From: a virus
Length of the DNA stretch: 47,743 bases
Virus record (IMG/VR): IMGVR_UViG_3300035168_000051
Span: 1-47,743 of that record
Reading direction: 5' to 3' (one strand)
Position 1 is the stretch's first letter, and each line of letters starts with the position of its first letter. The position numbers and the translations under genes were made by a program. Below the pieces are notes generated by a model. That model saw nothing but the letters and a program-made list of their open reading frames with translations. It had not been told where the DNA came from and made no database searches. Shown here piece after piece: positions 27,913-36,900 of the stretch.

Positions 27913-28445
27913 TGTTCGACCTCTTCAAAACAGAGCAGAACGTCTTCACGTTCGACGACTACGGCTCGCTCATGAGCGCCGTTGGTGGTGCGAAGCGTGT
28001 TTTCGAGTTCGGTCCAGGCGCATCGACGCTCGCGATGATCGAGGCCTGCGTCGAGTCGATCGTGTCGGCGGAATGCAATCGCGAATGGCGTAAAAAGGCG
28101 GAAGATCGCCTTCGCGAGTTCATCGAGGCAGGCCGCGTCGAGATCATCGGCTTTACGAACTCCTGCCCTGTCGAGTTCGATGCGGAGATCAGCGGAGAGT
28201 TCGATATCGCGTTTGTCGATTCGCCGGTCGGGATCGAGGCGCGCAGCGCCGTGCGGCACAAGGGGCAAGAAAACTGCTCGCGGCTGAACACCGTCATATC
28301 GGCGCTTGAATTGGCGCCGATCGTTCTGCTTCATGACGCCAAGCGTCGCGGCGAACAGGCAACGCTTCAGAGAGTTTCCGATCTCGGCCATCGCGTGACG
28401 ATGATCGATTGCGTCAAGGGATTGGCGAGGATCGAGCGTTGCTGA
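27912..28445 (+). CDS. Class I SAM-dependent methyltransferase-like protein
   Basis: 177 residues, starting at the last base of the previous stop (TAATG). Motif I-like VFEFGPGASTLAMIEACVES, acidic loop SAECNREW, and FDIAFVDSPVG followed by IVLLHDAKRR, the pattern of small O- or N-methyltransferases acting on sugars or small molecules. It directly precedes two glycosyltransferase genes, so it may methylate a glycan. Unusual inside a head module. Confidence 0.7.
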   Translation: MFDLFKTEQNVFTFDDYGSLMSAVGGAKRVFEFGPGASTLAMIEACVESIVSAECNREWRKKAEDRLREFIEAGRVEIIGFTNSCPVEFDAEISGEFDIAFVDSPVGIEARSAVRHKGQENCSRLNTVISALELAPIVLLHDAKRRGEQATLQRVSDLGHRVTMIDCVKGLARIERC

Positions 28446-29161
28446 ACGTCATCCTCTGGAAATGGCGCAACTCTGGCAATTGGAAGCATTACGACGCGGG
28501 GCACGTAAACAGGCTTGTGAGAATGCTCGCCGCGCATCTGCACGTTCCGCATCGCGTCGTCTGCTTCACTGACGATGCTGGCGGCATTGACGAAAGCGTC
28601 AGATGTCTGCCGTTGGACGCCGCAGCTGCGCCGATCCCGCGCTTCGAAAGAATGCCGCTCCGAAACTGCTTCAGAAAGCTCGGTCTGTTTAACCCGGCCA
28701 TGCGCGACATTGCTGGCGAGCGGCTGCTCCAGATCGATCTTGACACGGTCATCGTCGGCGACATCACGCATCTTACCGAGCGGGTCGAGCCGATGGTGAT
28801 TTGGCGAAGTCCGTCCATCGGCAAGAAAGGGTTCGCGCTCAACACGTCCCTTGTGCTGCTGACGGCAGGAAGCCGGGCGGATATTTGGGACGCCTATCGC
28901 GTGGCCCCGGAAGGAGTTGCGCTCGCAGCGCAAGCGGCGGGATGGACGGGAACAGATCAGGCGGTCGTGGCGCATCTCGCGCCGGAAGCCGCGATATTCG
29001 ACGAAAGCGATGGCGTGATCTCTTTCCGCGACCATCTCAAAGGCGGGATGCGCGGTCTCCCACCAGATGCGCGGATGGTCTCGTTCTATGATCGGTTCGA
29101 TCCTGCAGATCAGAAGGTCCGCGCAATCGCGCCGTGGATTGCCGAGGCCGAAGCGGTATAA
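28439..29161 (+). CDS. Glycosyltransferase (GT-A type) 1
   Basis: 240 residues; TTG start at 28439 overlapping the methyltransferase stop (poor alternatives). LNVILWKWRNSGNWKHYDAG, HRVVCFTDDAGGIDESVRC, and the metal/nucleotide-sugar motif LLQIDLDTVIVGDI (Asp-Leu-Asp), then NTSLVLLTAG and WTGTDQAVV. This matches GT8-like or related phage glycosyltransferases. Paralogue of the next gene. Likely modifies a virion protein, host surface or DNA; target unknown. Confidence 0.75.
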   Translation: MLNVILWKWRNSGNWKHYDAGHVNRLVRMLAAHLHVPHRVVCFTDDAGGIDESVRCLPLDAAAAPIPRFERMPLRNCFRKLGLFNPAMRDIAGERLLQIDLDTVIVGDITHLTERVEPMVIWRSPSIGKKGFALNTSLVLLTAGSRADIWDAYRVAPEGVALAAQAAGWTGTDQAVVAHLAPEAAIFDESDGVISFRDHLKGGMRGLPPDARMVSFYDRFDPADQKVRAIAPWIAEAEAV

Positions 29162-29838
29162 TGCTAGCGATCGTTACGTTCCTGTGGCGTCCGATAGGGC
29201 GTGAGGCGATCTATGGCGCCGAGCATGTGAATATGCTCAAGCGTATGCTCGATGAATTCGCGCCGCCGCACAGGCTCGTCTGCGTGACGGATGACGCAAC
29301 CGGAATCGACCCGTCGGTTTATATCGTCGATATAGAGCCGCGCCTCGTCGAAGCCGGGCGGCGCTATCCGAAGCTCATGTTCTACAGGCGCGACGCCGCC
29401 GAATTGTTCGGCGCGTCACGCATTGCGATGATGGACCTCGATTGCATCGTGACGGGGCGTCTTGACCGCCTGTTTGCGCGACAGGAGCAAATCGTCGCGT
29501 GGGATGATCCGAACTGGGGCTCGACGCCATACAATTCGAGCCTTGTGCTGATGGACGCTGGCGCGGCTCCGCAGGTCTATGACCGCTTCGATGCGAAGAA
29601 GACAGAGGCGTCGGTTATCAAAAGCCGGTTCATGGGTTCGGATCAAGCATGGCTCGCGATTGTAATGGGGCGCGAGCTTCCGAAGTTCACGCCCCGCGGT
29701 GATGGCGTTCTGTCCTATCAGTCGCACTGCCGACACCCGGATAGCGTCAAGAAAGCGTCGATCGTGTTCTTCGCCGGCAATCCAAAGCCGTGGGATTCCT
29801 CTATTGAAGAGCCGTGGGTTAAACAATGGTGGGGATGA
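29161..29838 (+). CDS. Glycosyltransferase (GT-A type) 2
   Basis: 225 residues, TAATG overlap with its paralogue. LAIVTFLWRPIGREAIYGAE, HRLVCVTDDATGIDPSVYIV, IAMMDLDCIVTGRLDRLF with the DxD motif, NSSLVLMDAG, FMGSDQAWLAIVM and a C-terminal FAGNPKPWD. Same domain order as the preceding protein but clearly diverged, an old duplication. Together the pair may build a two-sugar unit. Confidence 0.78.
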   Translation: MLAIVTFLWRPIGREAIYGAEHVNMLKRMLDEFAPPHRLVCVTDDATGIDPSVYIVDIEPRLVEAGRRYPKLMFYRRDAAELFGASRIAMMDLDCIVTGRLDRLFARQEQIVAWDDPNWGSTPYNSSLVLMDAGAAPQVYDRFDAKKTEASVIKSRFMGSDQAWLAIVMGRELPKFTPRGDGVLSYQSHCRHPDSVKKASIVFFAGNPKPWDSSIEEPWVKQWWG

Positions 29839-30494
29839 TCGGCACTAAGCTCGTCGTCACGGTTCCCGCCGCCGATCTATCTTTGCTCACGGCGCAGGAG
29901 AGACGAACGGCTGCTGGCGTCAGCGACAATACACACGACGCTGAATTGGCGGCAATGGATTTACGCGTCGCCGCGGCAATCGCGGCTGAGTGCAATATCT
30001 CGATCGGATCAGGTGGCGACCCGACTCTTCGCCGGGAAACACTATCAGAGACGTTCCGTGGCGTGCGATCGGACTGCATTGTCTTCGCGCGCCGCCATGA
30101 AATCGAAGTGACCAGCATAACGGTCGATGGCGTCGCGCTCGACGACGATGAATACGAGATCGATCCTGAGTCCGGAATTCTCCGCCCGCTCAACGGTGAC
30201 TATTTCATCGAGTTCTGCGCGACAAAAATCGTCGCAGTCTATGAGGCCGGGTTCGAGACGGTTCCGACGGCGCTAAAAGGCGCAGCGATCGATTGCCTGC
30301 AATCATATTGGGCCAGGGGACAGATAGACCCGTCGATCAAGACATACGAAGACGACGTTGAGGGGATCGGGCGAGTTCGCACTGACTATTTCGCGGTGTC
30401 TGCGACCGGCAACTACGCGCAGTCCGCCGGCATCCCAGACATCGCGATCGGGCAATTGAAGCGGTTCAGAAACCCACCACGGCGGCAGTCGTGA
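29835..30494 (+). CDS. Head-tail connector (gp6-like adaptor)
   Basis: 219 residues from ATG 29835 (ATGA overlap) or 222 from 29826. Helical start and SLLTAQERRTAAGVSDNTHD, later VTSITVDGVALDDDEYEIDP, TYEDDVEGIGRVRTDYFAVS. This fits the gp6/phiE125-type connector family that caps the portal. Order portal-capsid-connector-adaptor supports it. Confidence 0.75.
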   Translation: MIGTKLVVTVPAADLSLLTAQERRTAAGVSDNTHDAELAAMDLRVAAAIAAECNISIGSGGDPTLRRETLSETFRGVRSDCIVFARRHEIEVTSITVDGVALDDDEYEIDPESGILRPLNGDYFIEFCATKIVAVYEAGFETVPTALKGAAIDCLQSYWARGQIDPSIKTYEDDVEGIGRVRTDYFAVSATGNYAQSAGIPDIAIGQLKRFRNPPRRQS

Positions 30495-30868
30495 CCCCAT
30501 CCCAAGCGCGCGCGTCTCTCGACAGAATGCTGGCGGGCCGAGAGTTCTGCGAGCTTCAGAAAGGAAGCGATCCGGCAAAGAAGGTCGCGTTGCATGCTGC
30601 CGTGCGCGATTACCGCCCCGACGAATTTACAGGTGGCAATGGTCTCGAATCCGGATTTTCCCACGTCATCATCTCGACGACGGAAATAGACGCCGCAAAC
30701 TGGCCAGACGCCGCTACATTGGCGACGACGACGGCAGGCGACCCGCGCATTCCGATCAAGGGCGACAAACTCATCCTGTCCAATGGTCGCGTTCGCATCG
30801 TGCAAGCTGCATGGCCGGCGCCATATGTTGGCGGTGAACTGATCCGTATCGAAATGACGGTGAAATAG
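30491..30868 (+). CDS. Head closure / head-tail adaptor protein
   Basis: 125 residues, GTG start overlapping the connector stop. N-terminal ASLDRMLAGREFCELQKGSD followed by a beta barrel (SGFSHVIISTTEIDAANWPD, IPIKGDKLILSNGRVRIVQA). Size, fold pattern and position match head-completion (Hc-type) proteins. Confidence 0.7.
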   Translation: MTPSQARASLDRMLAGREFCELQKGSDPAKKVALHAAVRDYRPDEFTGGNGLESGFSHVIISTTEIDAANWPDAATLATTTAGDPRIPIKGDKLILSNGRVRIVQAAWPAPYVGGELIRIEMTVK

Positions 30869-30870
30869 GT

Positions 30871-30940
30871 TTCGCGCTAGCGCGAATGCCCTAATGCTCC
30901 TTGGGCAAGAGCATCAAGGCCCGTCGTGATGACGGCCCAA
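30871..30940 (+). promoter_or_regulatory. RNA leader element B
   Basis: Palindrome TTCGCGCTAGCGCGAA (30871-30886), hairpin ATGCTC-CTTGGGCAA-GAGCAT (30894-30914), hairpin CCGTC-GTGAT-GACGG (30921-30935), then GCCCAA (30935-30940) exactly complementary to TTGGGC in the first loop (30901-30906), a likely pseudoknot. CAATCCC and AGATGGAGCC follow. Shares loops, order and flanks with leader C. Confidence 0.65.
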
Positions 30941-30983
30941 TCCCAGGCCCGCTGTGAAGCGGTCCAACAGATGGAGCCCCCTT

Positions 30984-31493
30984 ATGGCTGTCGCAGCGAA
31001 TGTTCGTGCTTCTATTTCCGTGAGCCAGACCGGGACTGCCGTTCTCGGAAATGCACCGGCATGGTCGGGAGCGATCGACAAAACGCTTTCGTTCGCCAAT
31101 GGGACGGGAGCAAATCAGGTCGATATCGTTTACGTCGCGGAACGTTCTGTCAATTCTGCATCGAATGACGATATCGACCTTGCGGGCGTGCTGACAGACG
31201 CGTTCGGCGCGAGTATCACTGCGGCGGAACTCGTCGCTGTGGTGATCGTGAATCAGCAATACGATGGAACAGCGAATACGACGAACCTGACTATGGGCGG
31301 GTCGGCGAGCGGAGTTCCCGGATTTACGTCCGCGCTTTGGCCTCTCAGCCCAGGCGGGGTTTTCGAAATCGTATCGCCCGGCGCTGCCGGCCTTGCGACG
31401 GTGACGGCCTCGACCGGCGACATTCTCAGGGTCGCCAACTCGTCCGGCGCAACAAACAAATACCAGATCGCGATTCTGGCCCGCTCCGCTTAA
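30984..31493 (+). CDS. Virion-associated beta-sandwich protein
   Basis: 169 residues from ATG 30984, with TGGAG in the shared leader. Sequence AANVRASISVSQTGTAVLGN, KTLSFANGTGANQVDIVYVA, DDIDLAGVLTDAFGASITAA, GGVFEIVSPGAAGLATV. Proteins of this pattern are common in alphaproteobacterial siphophages without assigned role. Its structured leader, like those of capsid and tail tube, suggests a high-copy virion component. Confidence 0.65.
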   Translation: MAVAANVRASISVSQTGTAVLGNAPAWSGAIDKTLSFANGTGANQVDIVYVAERSVNSASNDDIDLAGVLTDAFGASITAAELVAVVIVNQQYDGTANTTNLTMGGSASGVPGFTSALWPLSPGGVFEIVSPGAAGLATVTASTGDILRVANSSGATNKYQIAILARSA

Positions 31494-31499
31494 TCCGCA

Positions 31500-32168
31500 A
31501 TGGCTCGAATTGGGAACTTCGCGAGAGACATCGATCTGATCGTCTCTCGCCATCTTTCCGTCGAAGCGCGCCAGAAGATTGTTGCGGATAAGGCTCGGGA
31601 AATTCTCGCCAACGCGCAGGCCGCAAATCGCGCCGTTCTCGGAGAGACGCCGGCTCATAAACAGATTGTCGATGGAAAAGTTGGAGCGGCGCTCGAAAGC
31701 GTGAACGTCAATGGCGGGCACATCACATTCGAGTTTTCACTCGCTCGACCGATGCTCGAATGGATCATGACGACACTTCACAAGAATTCTCCGTTAAAAA
31801 CTGGCCGATATCGCGACTCTATCATCATTCTCGCGGATGGCGTCGAGATTGATGCCGAAACGATCGCGTCCTCGCAGATCGCCGCGGAATATGTGTTCAT
31901 CTCGACAGTCCCATATGCGCGCAAGATCGAGCGCGGACTATCGAAGCAAGCGCCGGAAGGCGTGTTCGAGGTTACCGCAGACATGGCGAAGCGCCGCTTC
32001 GGCAACATCGCAAACATCCGCTACACGATGCGAGGAATAACGGGCGGCGGCACGATGCTGGAGCGATGGGCGGTTGGCCATTCTTCGAAAGAGTTCGGCG
32101 CGAAAAAGCAACAACGGCAGTATGACAAGGACGTGCGGAACCCTTCCGTCGTCGTGAAGATGAGATAG
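31500..32168 (+). CDS. HK97 gp10-like neck/tail completion protein
   Basis: 222 residues. Central motifs: MLEWIMTTLHKNSPLKTGRY RDSIIILADG, IAAEYVFISTVPYARKIERG and a basic C-terminus. The NSPLKTGRYRDS segment is the hallmark of the HK97 gp10/minor neck family that joins head and tail. Two bases separate it from the next gene. Confidence 0.75.
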   Translation: MARIGNFARDIDLIVSRHLSVEARQKIVADKAREILANAQAANRAVLGETPAHKQIVDGKVGAALESVNVNGGHITFEFSLARPMLEWIMTTLHKNSPLKTGRYRDSIIILADGVEIDAETIASSQIAAEYVFISTVPYARKIERGLSKQAPEGVFEVTADMAKRRFGNIANIRYTMRGITGGGTMLERWAVGHSSKEFGAKKQQRQYDKDVRNPSVVVKMR

Positions 32169-32169
32169 C

Positions 32170-32559
32170 ATGGCGACGAAACCCGCAAAGGACGCCATTC
32201 GCGCGCGGTTATCCGCCAATTGGACAAACAGCGTCATACTCGGCGTGAATCACGACATGGAGCCGCCGACGGATGGATCGCCATGGGTGCGCGTGACGTT
32301 CCCCGTCGCAAACGACGACAAGCTCACGCTCGGCCCGCGGTATCGCGATGGCGCGTCTGCATTCATCGCAGTCGCGACTGAGATCGCGATCGGGATCGAT
32401 AAATCCGAGGAGTGGTGCGAGGCCATCGCGGCGATCTTCCGCGGCCAAAAGTTCGATGGAGTTGATTGCGCATTCGACGCGCCGACGATCAACGAAGGTC
32501 ATGACGAAGGCTCGTATTGGATTGCGAGCGTCGTCGTTCCTTACCGCTACTTCTACTAA
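32170..32559 (+). CDS. Tail terminator/completion protein (DUF4128-like)
   Basis: 129 residues: IRARLSANWTNSVILGVNHD, PPTDGSPWVRVTFPVANDDK, GASAFIAVATEIAIGIDKSE, ending SYWIASVVVPYRYFY. This matches small tail-terminator type proteins placed before the tail tube gene. Confidence 0.75.
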   Translation: MATKPAKDAIRARLSANWTNSVILGVNHDMEPPTDGSPWVRVTFPVANDDKLTLGPRYRDGASAFIAVATEIAIGIDKSEEWCEAIAAIFRGQKFDGVDCAFDAPTINEGHDEGSYWIASVVVPYRYFY

Positions 32560-32563
32560 GTTT

Positions 32564-32630
32564 CGCGCTCAGGCGCGTTCGCCCATATCCCGCCCCTGGG
32601 CAAGGCAGGAACGCAGCGTCGTGATGACGC
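32564..32630 (+). promoter_or_regulatory. RNA leader element C before the tail tube gene
   Basis: Hairpins CGCGC-TCAG-GCGCG (32564-32577), GCC-CCTGGGCAA-GGC (32592-32606, extended by TCC/GGA across one mismatch), GCGTC-GTGAT-GACGC (32616-32630), then CAATCCC and AGATGGAGCC. Same loops and order as leader B while stem bases differ in compensating ways. Confidence 0.65.
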
Positions 32631-32658
32631 CGCAATCCCTTAGATGGAGCCTACTACC

Positions 32659-33132
32659 ATGAGCCAGCCTTACGGCGCCTCTGGCACAAAGATCTATGTT
32701 TCGACGGCCGTCCTCGCCGAGCCTGCCGACGCGGCTGCGTATAACGCGCTGTCGTGGACTGAGGTCGGCGATGTCCGCAGCGTCGGCGACTACGGAGATG
32801 AGGCGCAGATTCTCACAGAATCGACGCTGCAGGATTCGCGCATCTTCAAATCGAAAGGGCCTCGCGACGCCGGAACGCTGGCGATAACCGTTCTCGATCG
32901 ACCGGACGACTCCGGACAGGTCGCGATGATCGCCGCGGAGGCAACCCCCTATTCCTATCCGTTCAAGATCGTTCTTCCGAACCGGCTCACGGTCGGCGGA
33001 ACGGATGGCATCGAATATTTCATCGGTCTCGTCACGTCGAAGCGCCTCAATGTCGCCGACACCGGCAACATCGTGAAGCGCACATTCAACGTGGCGATCA
33101 ATTCGAAGATCACACCTGTCGCGGCTACCTGA
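32659..33132 (+). CDS. Major tail tube protein
   Basis: 157 residues from ATG 32659 (MSQPYGASGTKIYVSTA), with TGGAG upstream; an upstream ATG at 32644 lies in the leader. NALSWTEVGDVRSVGDYGDE, FKSKGPRDAGTLAITVLDRP, VGGTDGIEYFIGLVTSKRLN, with the conserved pattern of lambda-like tube proteins. Size and place between tail terminator and chaperones fit. Confidence 0.85.
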   Translation: MSQPYGASGTKIYVSTAVLAEPADAAAYNALSWTEVGDVRSVGDYGDEAQILTESTLQDSRIFKSKGPRDAGTLAITVLDRPDDSGQVAMIAAEATPYSYPFKIVLPNRLTVGGTDGIEYFIGLVTSKRLNVADTGNIVKRTFNVAINSKITPVAAT

Positions 33133-33162
33133 TAGCCGCATCATCGCCAAACGGAGGCAAAT

Positions 33163-33582
33163 TTGGCATTCAATCTCTCGTCTCTCGATACATCGATCGC
33201 TGCCGAGTCCGGCGCCGTCATGACCGTCGTCAATCCGGTCAGCGGAGCTGTTCTCGTCGCCGAAGACAAGAAGCCTGTGACGATCACGCTCGCCGGCGAA
33301 GACAGTGAGCGCTTCAAGCGGGCCGACCGAGCGAACCGCAATCGCCGTCTCGCTCGCCAGCAAGGCGCTCGTGGCGGGAAGATTTCGGCCGAGGAAATGG
33401 AAGCCGACAACCTCGAGCTGCTGGTCGCCGTGACGATCGATTGGAGCGGGCTCGCGATTGATGGGAGCGAGGAGCTCTCGTTCTCTGCCGACAACGCGCG
33501 TGTGCTCTACACGAAATTGCCATGGCTTCGCGAGCAGGCGCAGGCGTTCGTTCTGGACCGCTCCAATTTTTTGAAGGCGTAG
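33163..33582 (+). CDS. Tail assembly chaperone G-type
   Basis: 139 residues, TTG start 5 bases after GGAGGCAAA. VAEDKKPVTITLAGEDSERF, RNRRLARQQGARGGKISAEE, LELLVAVTIDWSGLAIDGSE. Equivalent to lambda gpG: binds the tape measure during tail assembly. A TTTTTTG slip site lies three codons before its stop, allowing a longer G-GT product. Confidence 0.85.
   Translation: MAFNLSSLDTSIAAESGAVMTVVNPVSGAVLVAEDKKPVTITLAGEDSERFKRADRANRNRRLARQQGARGGKISAEEMEADNLELLVAVTIDWSGLAIDGSEELSFSADNARVLYTKLPWLREQAQAFVLDRSNFLKA
33567..33573 (+). other. Programmed -1 frameshift site TTTTTTG
   Basis: T TTT TTG in the zero frame allows both tRNAs to re-pair after a one-base back-slip. After slipping, translation continues as EGVAQELVEFVRLV, in place of KA-stop. 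Placement at the end of the chaperone gene and the open -1 frame beyond are the conserved arrangement of tail chaperones. Confidence 0.8.
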
Positions 33583-33959
33583 CCCAAGAGCTGGTGGAGT
33601 TCGTTCGGCTCGTCTACTTGGCTCCGATAACCGCGCCGCATCAGGACGAGCCGCCAGAGGTCGCCGCGTATCTCTGGCAGTGGTTTTCGGAGATCGCGCT
33701 GTCCCGCACAGGAAACGGCTATGGCGCGAATCCGGTGCAGCCGAGCGAAATACTCTCTTGGGCGAAGGGAATGAACATAGCGATGACGCCATGGGAGTTC
33801 TCGACGCTGCGACGAATGGAAGCCGCGGTGATTCCGATCCTGAACCGGAAGAAGTCGGACGACGCGCCGGCGAATGAGGTGTCTGTGACGGATACCGCTG
33901 GTGTATCGGCCCTATTTGCTGGTCTGCGTGCTCGCGCCGCTGTAGCGTTCCCGGAGTAA
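33573..33959 (+). CDS. GT part of tail assembly chaperone (made by -1 frameshift)
   Basis: About 128 residues of open frame beyond the slip site, no own good start (a GTG at 33594 is the only candidate). FVRLVYLAPITAPHQDEPPE, AYLWQWFSEIALSRTGNGYG, SILSWAKG-like segment and MTPWEFSTLRRME. Fused to the G product it would equal lambda gpGT, which links tape measure and tube subunits. Ends 3 bp before the tape measure gene. Confidence 0.8.
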   Translation, partial: EGVAQELVEFVRLVYLAPITAPHQDEPPEVAAYLWQWFSEIALSRTGNGYGANPVQPSEILSWAKGMNIAMTPWEFSTLRRMEAAVIPILNRKKSDDAPANEVSVTDTAGVSALFAGLRARAAVAFPE

Positions 33960-33962
33960 CCG

Positions 33963-36900
33963 ATGGCCGAGCAAGTCACAAGCCGGATCGACATTGATGT
34001 CCGAGGCGGGGATAGCGCTGAGCGCGCAGCCGCTGCCTTGGACAAGCTTGTTGCGTCAGAGGGGAAGGCCGTAGCGGCCTCTGATGCGGTCGCGGCGTCG
34101 ACAGATAAGCAATCGAAGGTACGGGAACGCAACGAGGCGGCGCTAGAGCGGCTCGCTCGGAAATATGACCAAGAGTACAAGCTTCTTCGGCAGATCGAGC
34201 AGGATCAGGCGGCGGTAAATCGCGCATTGAACGCTGGTCTCGGCGGGACAAAGGCGTATGAGGTGGCACTCGCCGCGCTGACGAAAAAGCAGCAAGAGTT
34301 CGGCGTCGCCGTGAACGACAATAACGGAAAGATGGATACGTTCATCGGCCGTCTAACGTCATGGAGCAGCGAGACAAATTCTCTTACCGGTCGACTCGAT
34401 GCGTGGGCCAGGTCTCAAAAGTCTGCCGCAGAAGCGGCCGCCGAAGCCGCAGCGCGGATCGACCCGATGATTGCGCGCATCAGCGCGTGGAACGCAGAGG
34501 TCAATTCTTTCGCGGGAAAGCTCGATGCCTGGGCGAAGGCGCAGGCGTCTGCTGCTGCCGCCGCGGCTGAAGCGGCGGCTAAGATCGATCCGCTCATCGC
34601 GAAGCTGACTGAGTGGGATCGAGCGACCAATTCCATGACGGGCCGTCTCGATACTTGGTCGCGCGTCCAGAAATCGATCGCTGCTGCGGCGGCCGAGGCG
34701 GCGAACAGCATTGATCCGCTGATGGCCCGTCTCGGACAATGGAACGCGGCTTCGAACTCTATGGTGGGCAGGCTCGATCTTTGGTCGAGAGTGCGGCAAT
34801 CCAATGCTGCGCAGGAGCCGCAAACTGACCCGCTGATGGCGCGCCTCACGGATTGGAACCGTGACGCCACGTCGATGACTGGGCGTCTCGATCTTTGGTC
34901 GAAGACGCAGAAAGCGGCGACGAAGGATATAGAGGCGCACACGAAGGCTGTCGGTCTTCAACGTTATGAACTGATCAACCTATCTCGGCAGTTCCAGGAT
35001 ATCGGCGTCTCTCTTGCCGGCGGCCAGGCCCCACTTACTGTGCTTATCCAGCAGGGTTCGCAGGTCGCGGATATTTTTGGTTCTAGCAGCGCCGGCGCCG
35101 GCGCTGCACTGAAGAGTTTCGGCCAAACCGTCCTTCGCTTCGCGCTCAACCCCATCACGTTGCTGACGGCTGGGTTCGGCGCCGCCGCGCTCGCCGCATA
35201 TCAGTTCTCCCAACAGCAAGCGGCGCTAGAGCGCTCTTTGAACGGCGTTGGCCGGCTCTCTGGGGCGTCGGCGGCGGGTCTCCGTCAAATGGCTGCTGAC
35301 GCATCCCGCGCGCCCGGCGGGCCATCCTACGGGCAGGCAATTTCCGGGGCTGCGGAGTTCGCCTCGGCCGGCATATCTGCGCAGAACATTCCGACTCTTC
35401 TCGCGGATGTGACGCGGTTCTCCCACGCGTTCGGCGTCGACATGGACGCGGCGCAGAAGGAGATTGCGCAGATCGTTGGCGAGAGCGGGCTCGGCGCGTT
35501 CGAAAGGCGGTTCGGCCCGGTCAGCTTCGCGACGAAGGAGATGGTCCGCAGCCTCGAGGCGAGCGGGAGGTTTGCGGAATCCGCTGCGTTGAAGACGCGC
35601 ATGTTCGATGAGGAGACGCGCAAGGCGGCCGATAGCGCGTCAAATCTGCAAAAAGCATGGGAATCGATCGTCAAATGGGCGACGACTCCGGTTTTCGGGA
35701 TCGGAGGCGCTGTGAACCGCGCGCTCAACGGCCCCTCGCTTCAAGAGCAGCTTGCCGTGGCCCGCGGAGAATTTTTCAATTTGCGAGCGCAGCGTCGCGG
35801 CGATCATAGCTCCTATCCCGGCGAGACAGCCGCGGAACAGCGCGTCCGCGAATTGGAGCGGCGCCTACAGGAAGAGCGCGACCGCCCGGCCCGCGAGGCC
35901 CGCAATCTCGAATTGAACCGGCTATCCAATATCGCGGGTCCAGCGATCGATGCGGCGCGGCCAGACCTCGCACAACTTCGTGGCTTGAAGGAATCGCGCG
36001 ACGCTCTGCAGTCTCTTCTCGGCAGCGATGACGGGCTTGCAAAGCTCGGGGACCGCGCCGGCGAAGCGCGGGAGGCGCTCGCCACTCTGAACGGCCAGAT
36101 CGAAGCGTGGCGTTCGTCTGTCGACCAGCTCCGTTTCACGACCGACCTTTCTGTTCGCGAAATCACGGCGCGCACGTTTTCCGAGCGCGAGGCTGTGGCA
36201 ATGGAGCGCGCGAGGACGCAGGCGATTCAGGAAGGCAAGAGCGCGCTCTATGCGTCGGTCGCGGCCGAGGCCGAGCGCGCGAAGATGATGGCGGAGAGCG
36301 CGAAGAAGGTCGATGATCTCGTTCGCACGTCGGCCGACAATGCGCGGCTCGCACGCGCCTCGAATCCGCTCGAACGCCGGCTGATGGAGATCGAATTCCA
36401 GCGTCGCGACTTCATGCGAGAGAACATCCCGAACGCGGCGGCCCCGATGGCGGCGCATTTCGACACAGCGGGGGCTGCGGCGACGCGGCTAGCCGATGCG
36501 TTGACGAGTTCCGCCGATCGCATCGGACGCCTCGTCTCTTTGCCTGAGCAAAAGGCCGCGACGACGAGCGGGATGCCATTCTTTGCGCGCTCTGGCGCCA
36601 GCCTGGGCGGAGAATTTTACCGCTCGATCATGCGCGCCGAGGGGACCGACAAATTCGGCGACCCCTACAATACGTCGCTTGGCTACATGCGCTCGCCGAA
36701 GCCACTGGTCGAGATGACCATGGCGGAGAGCTTGGCATGGGGCGATCAGGTTCGGCGCGCTCAGGGGCTCAACAGCTCGGCCAAGGGCGCATTCCAGATT
36801 ACCAACACGACGCAGCGCGACGCGATGCGGGCGCTCGGCCTCGGCGCGAACGACATGTTCTCAGTCGAGAACCAGAACCGCATGGCGGACTGGATTTTCA

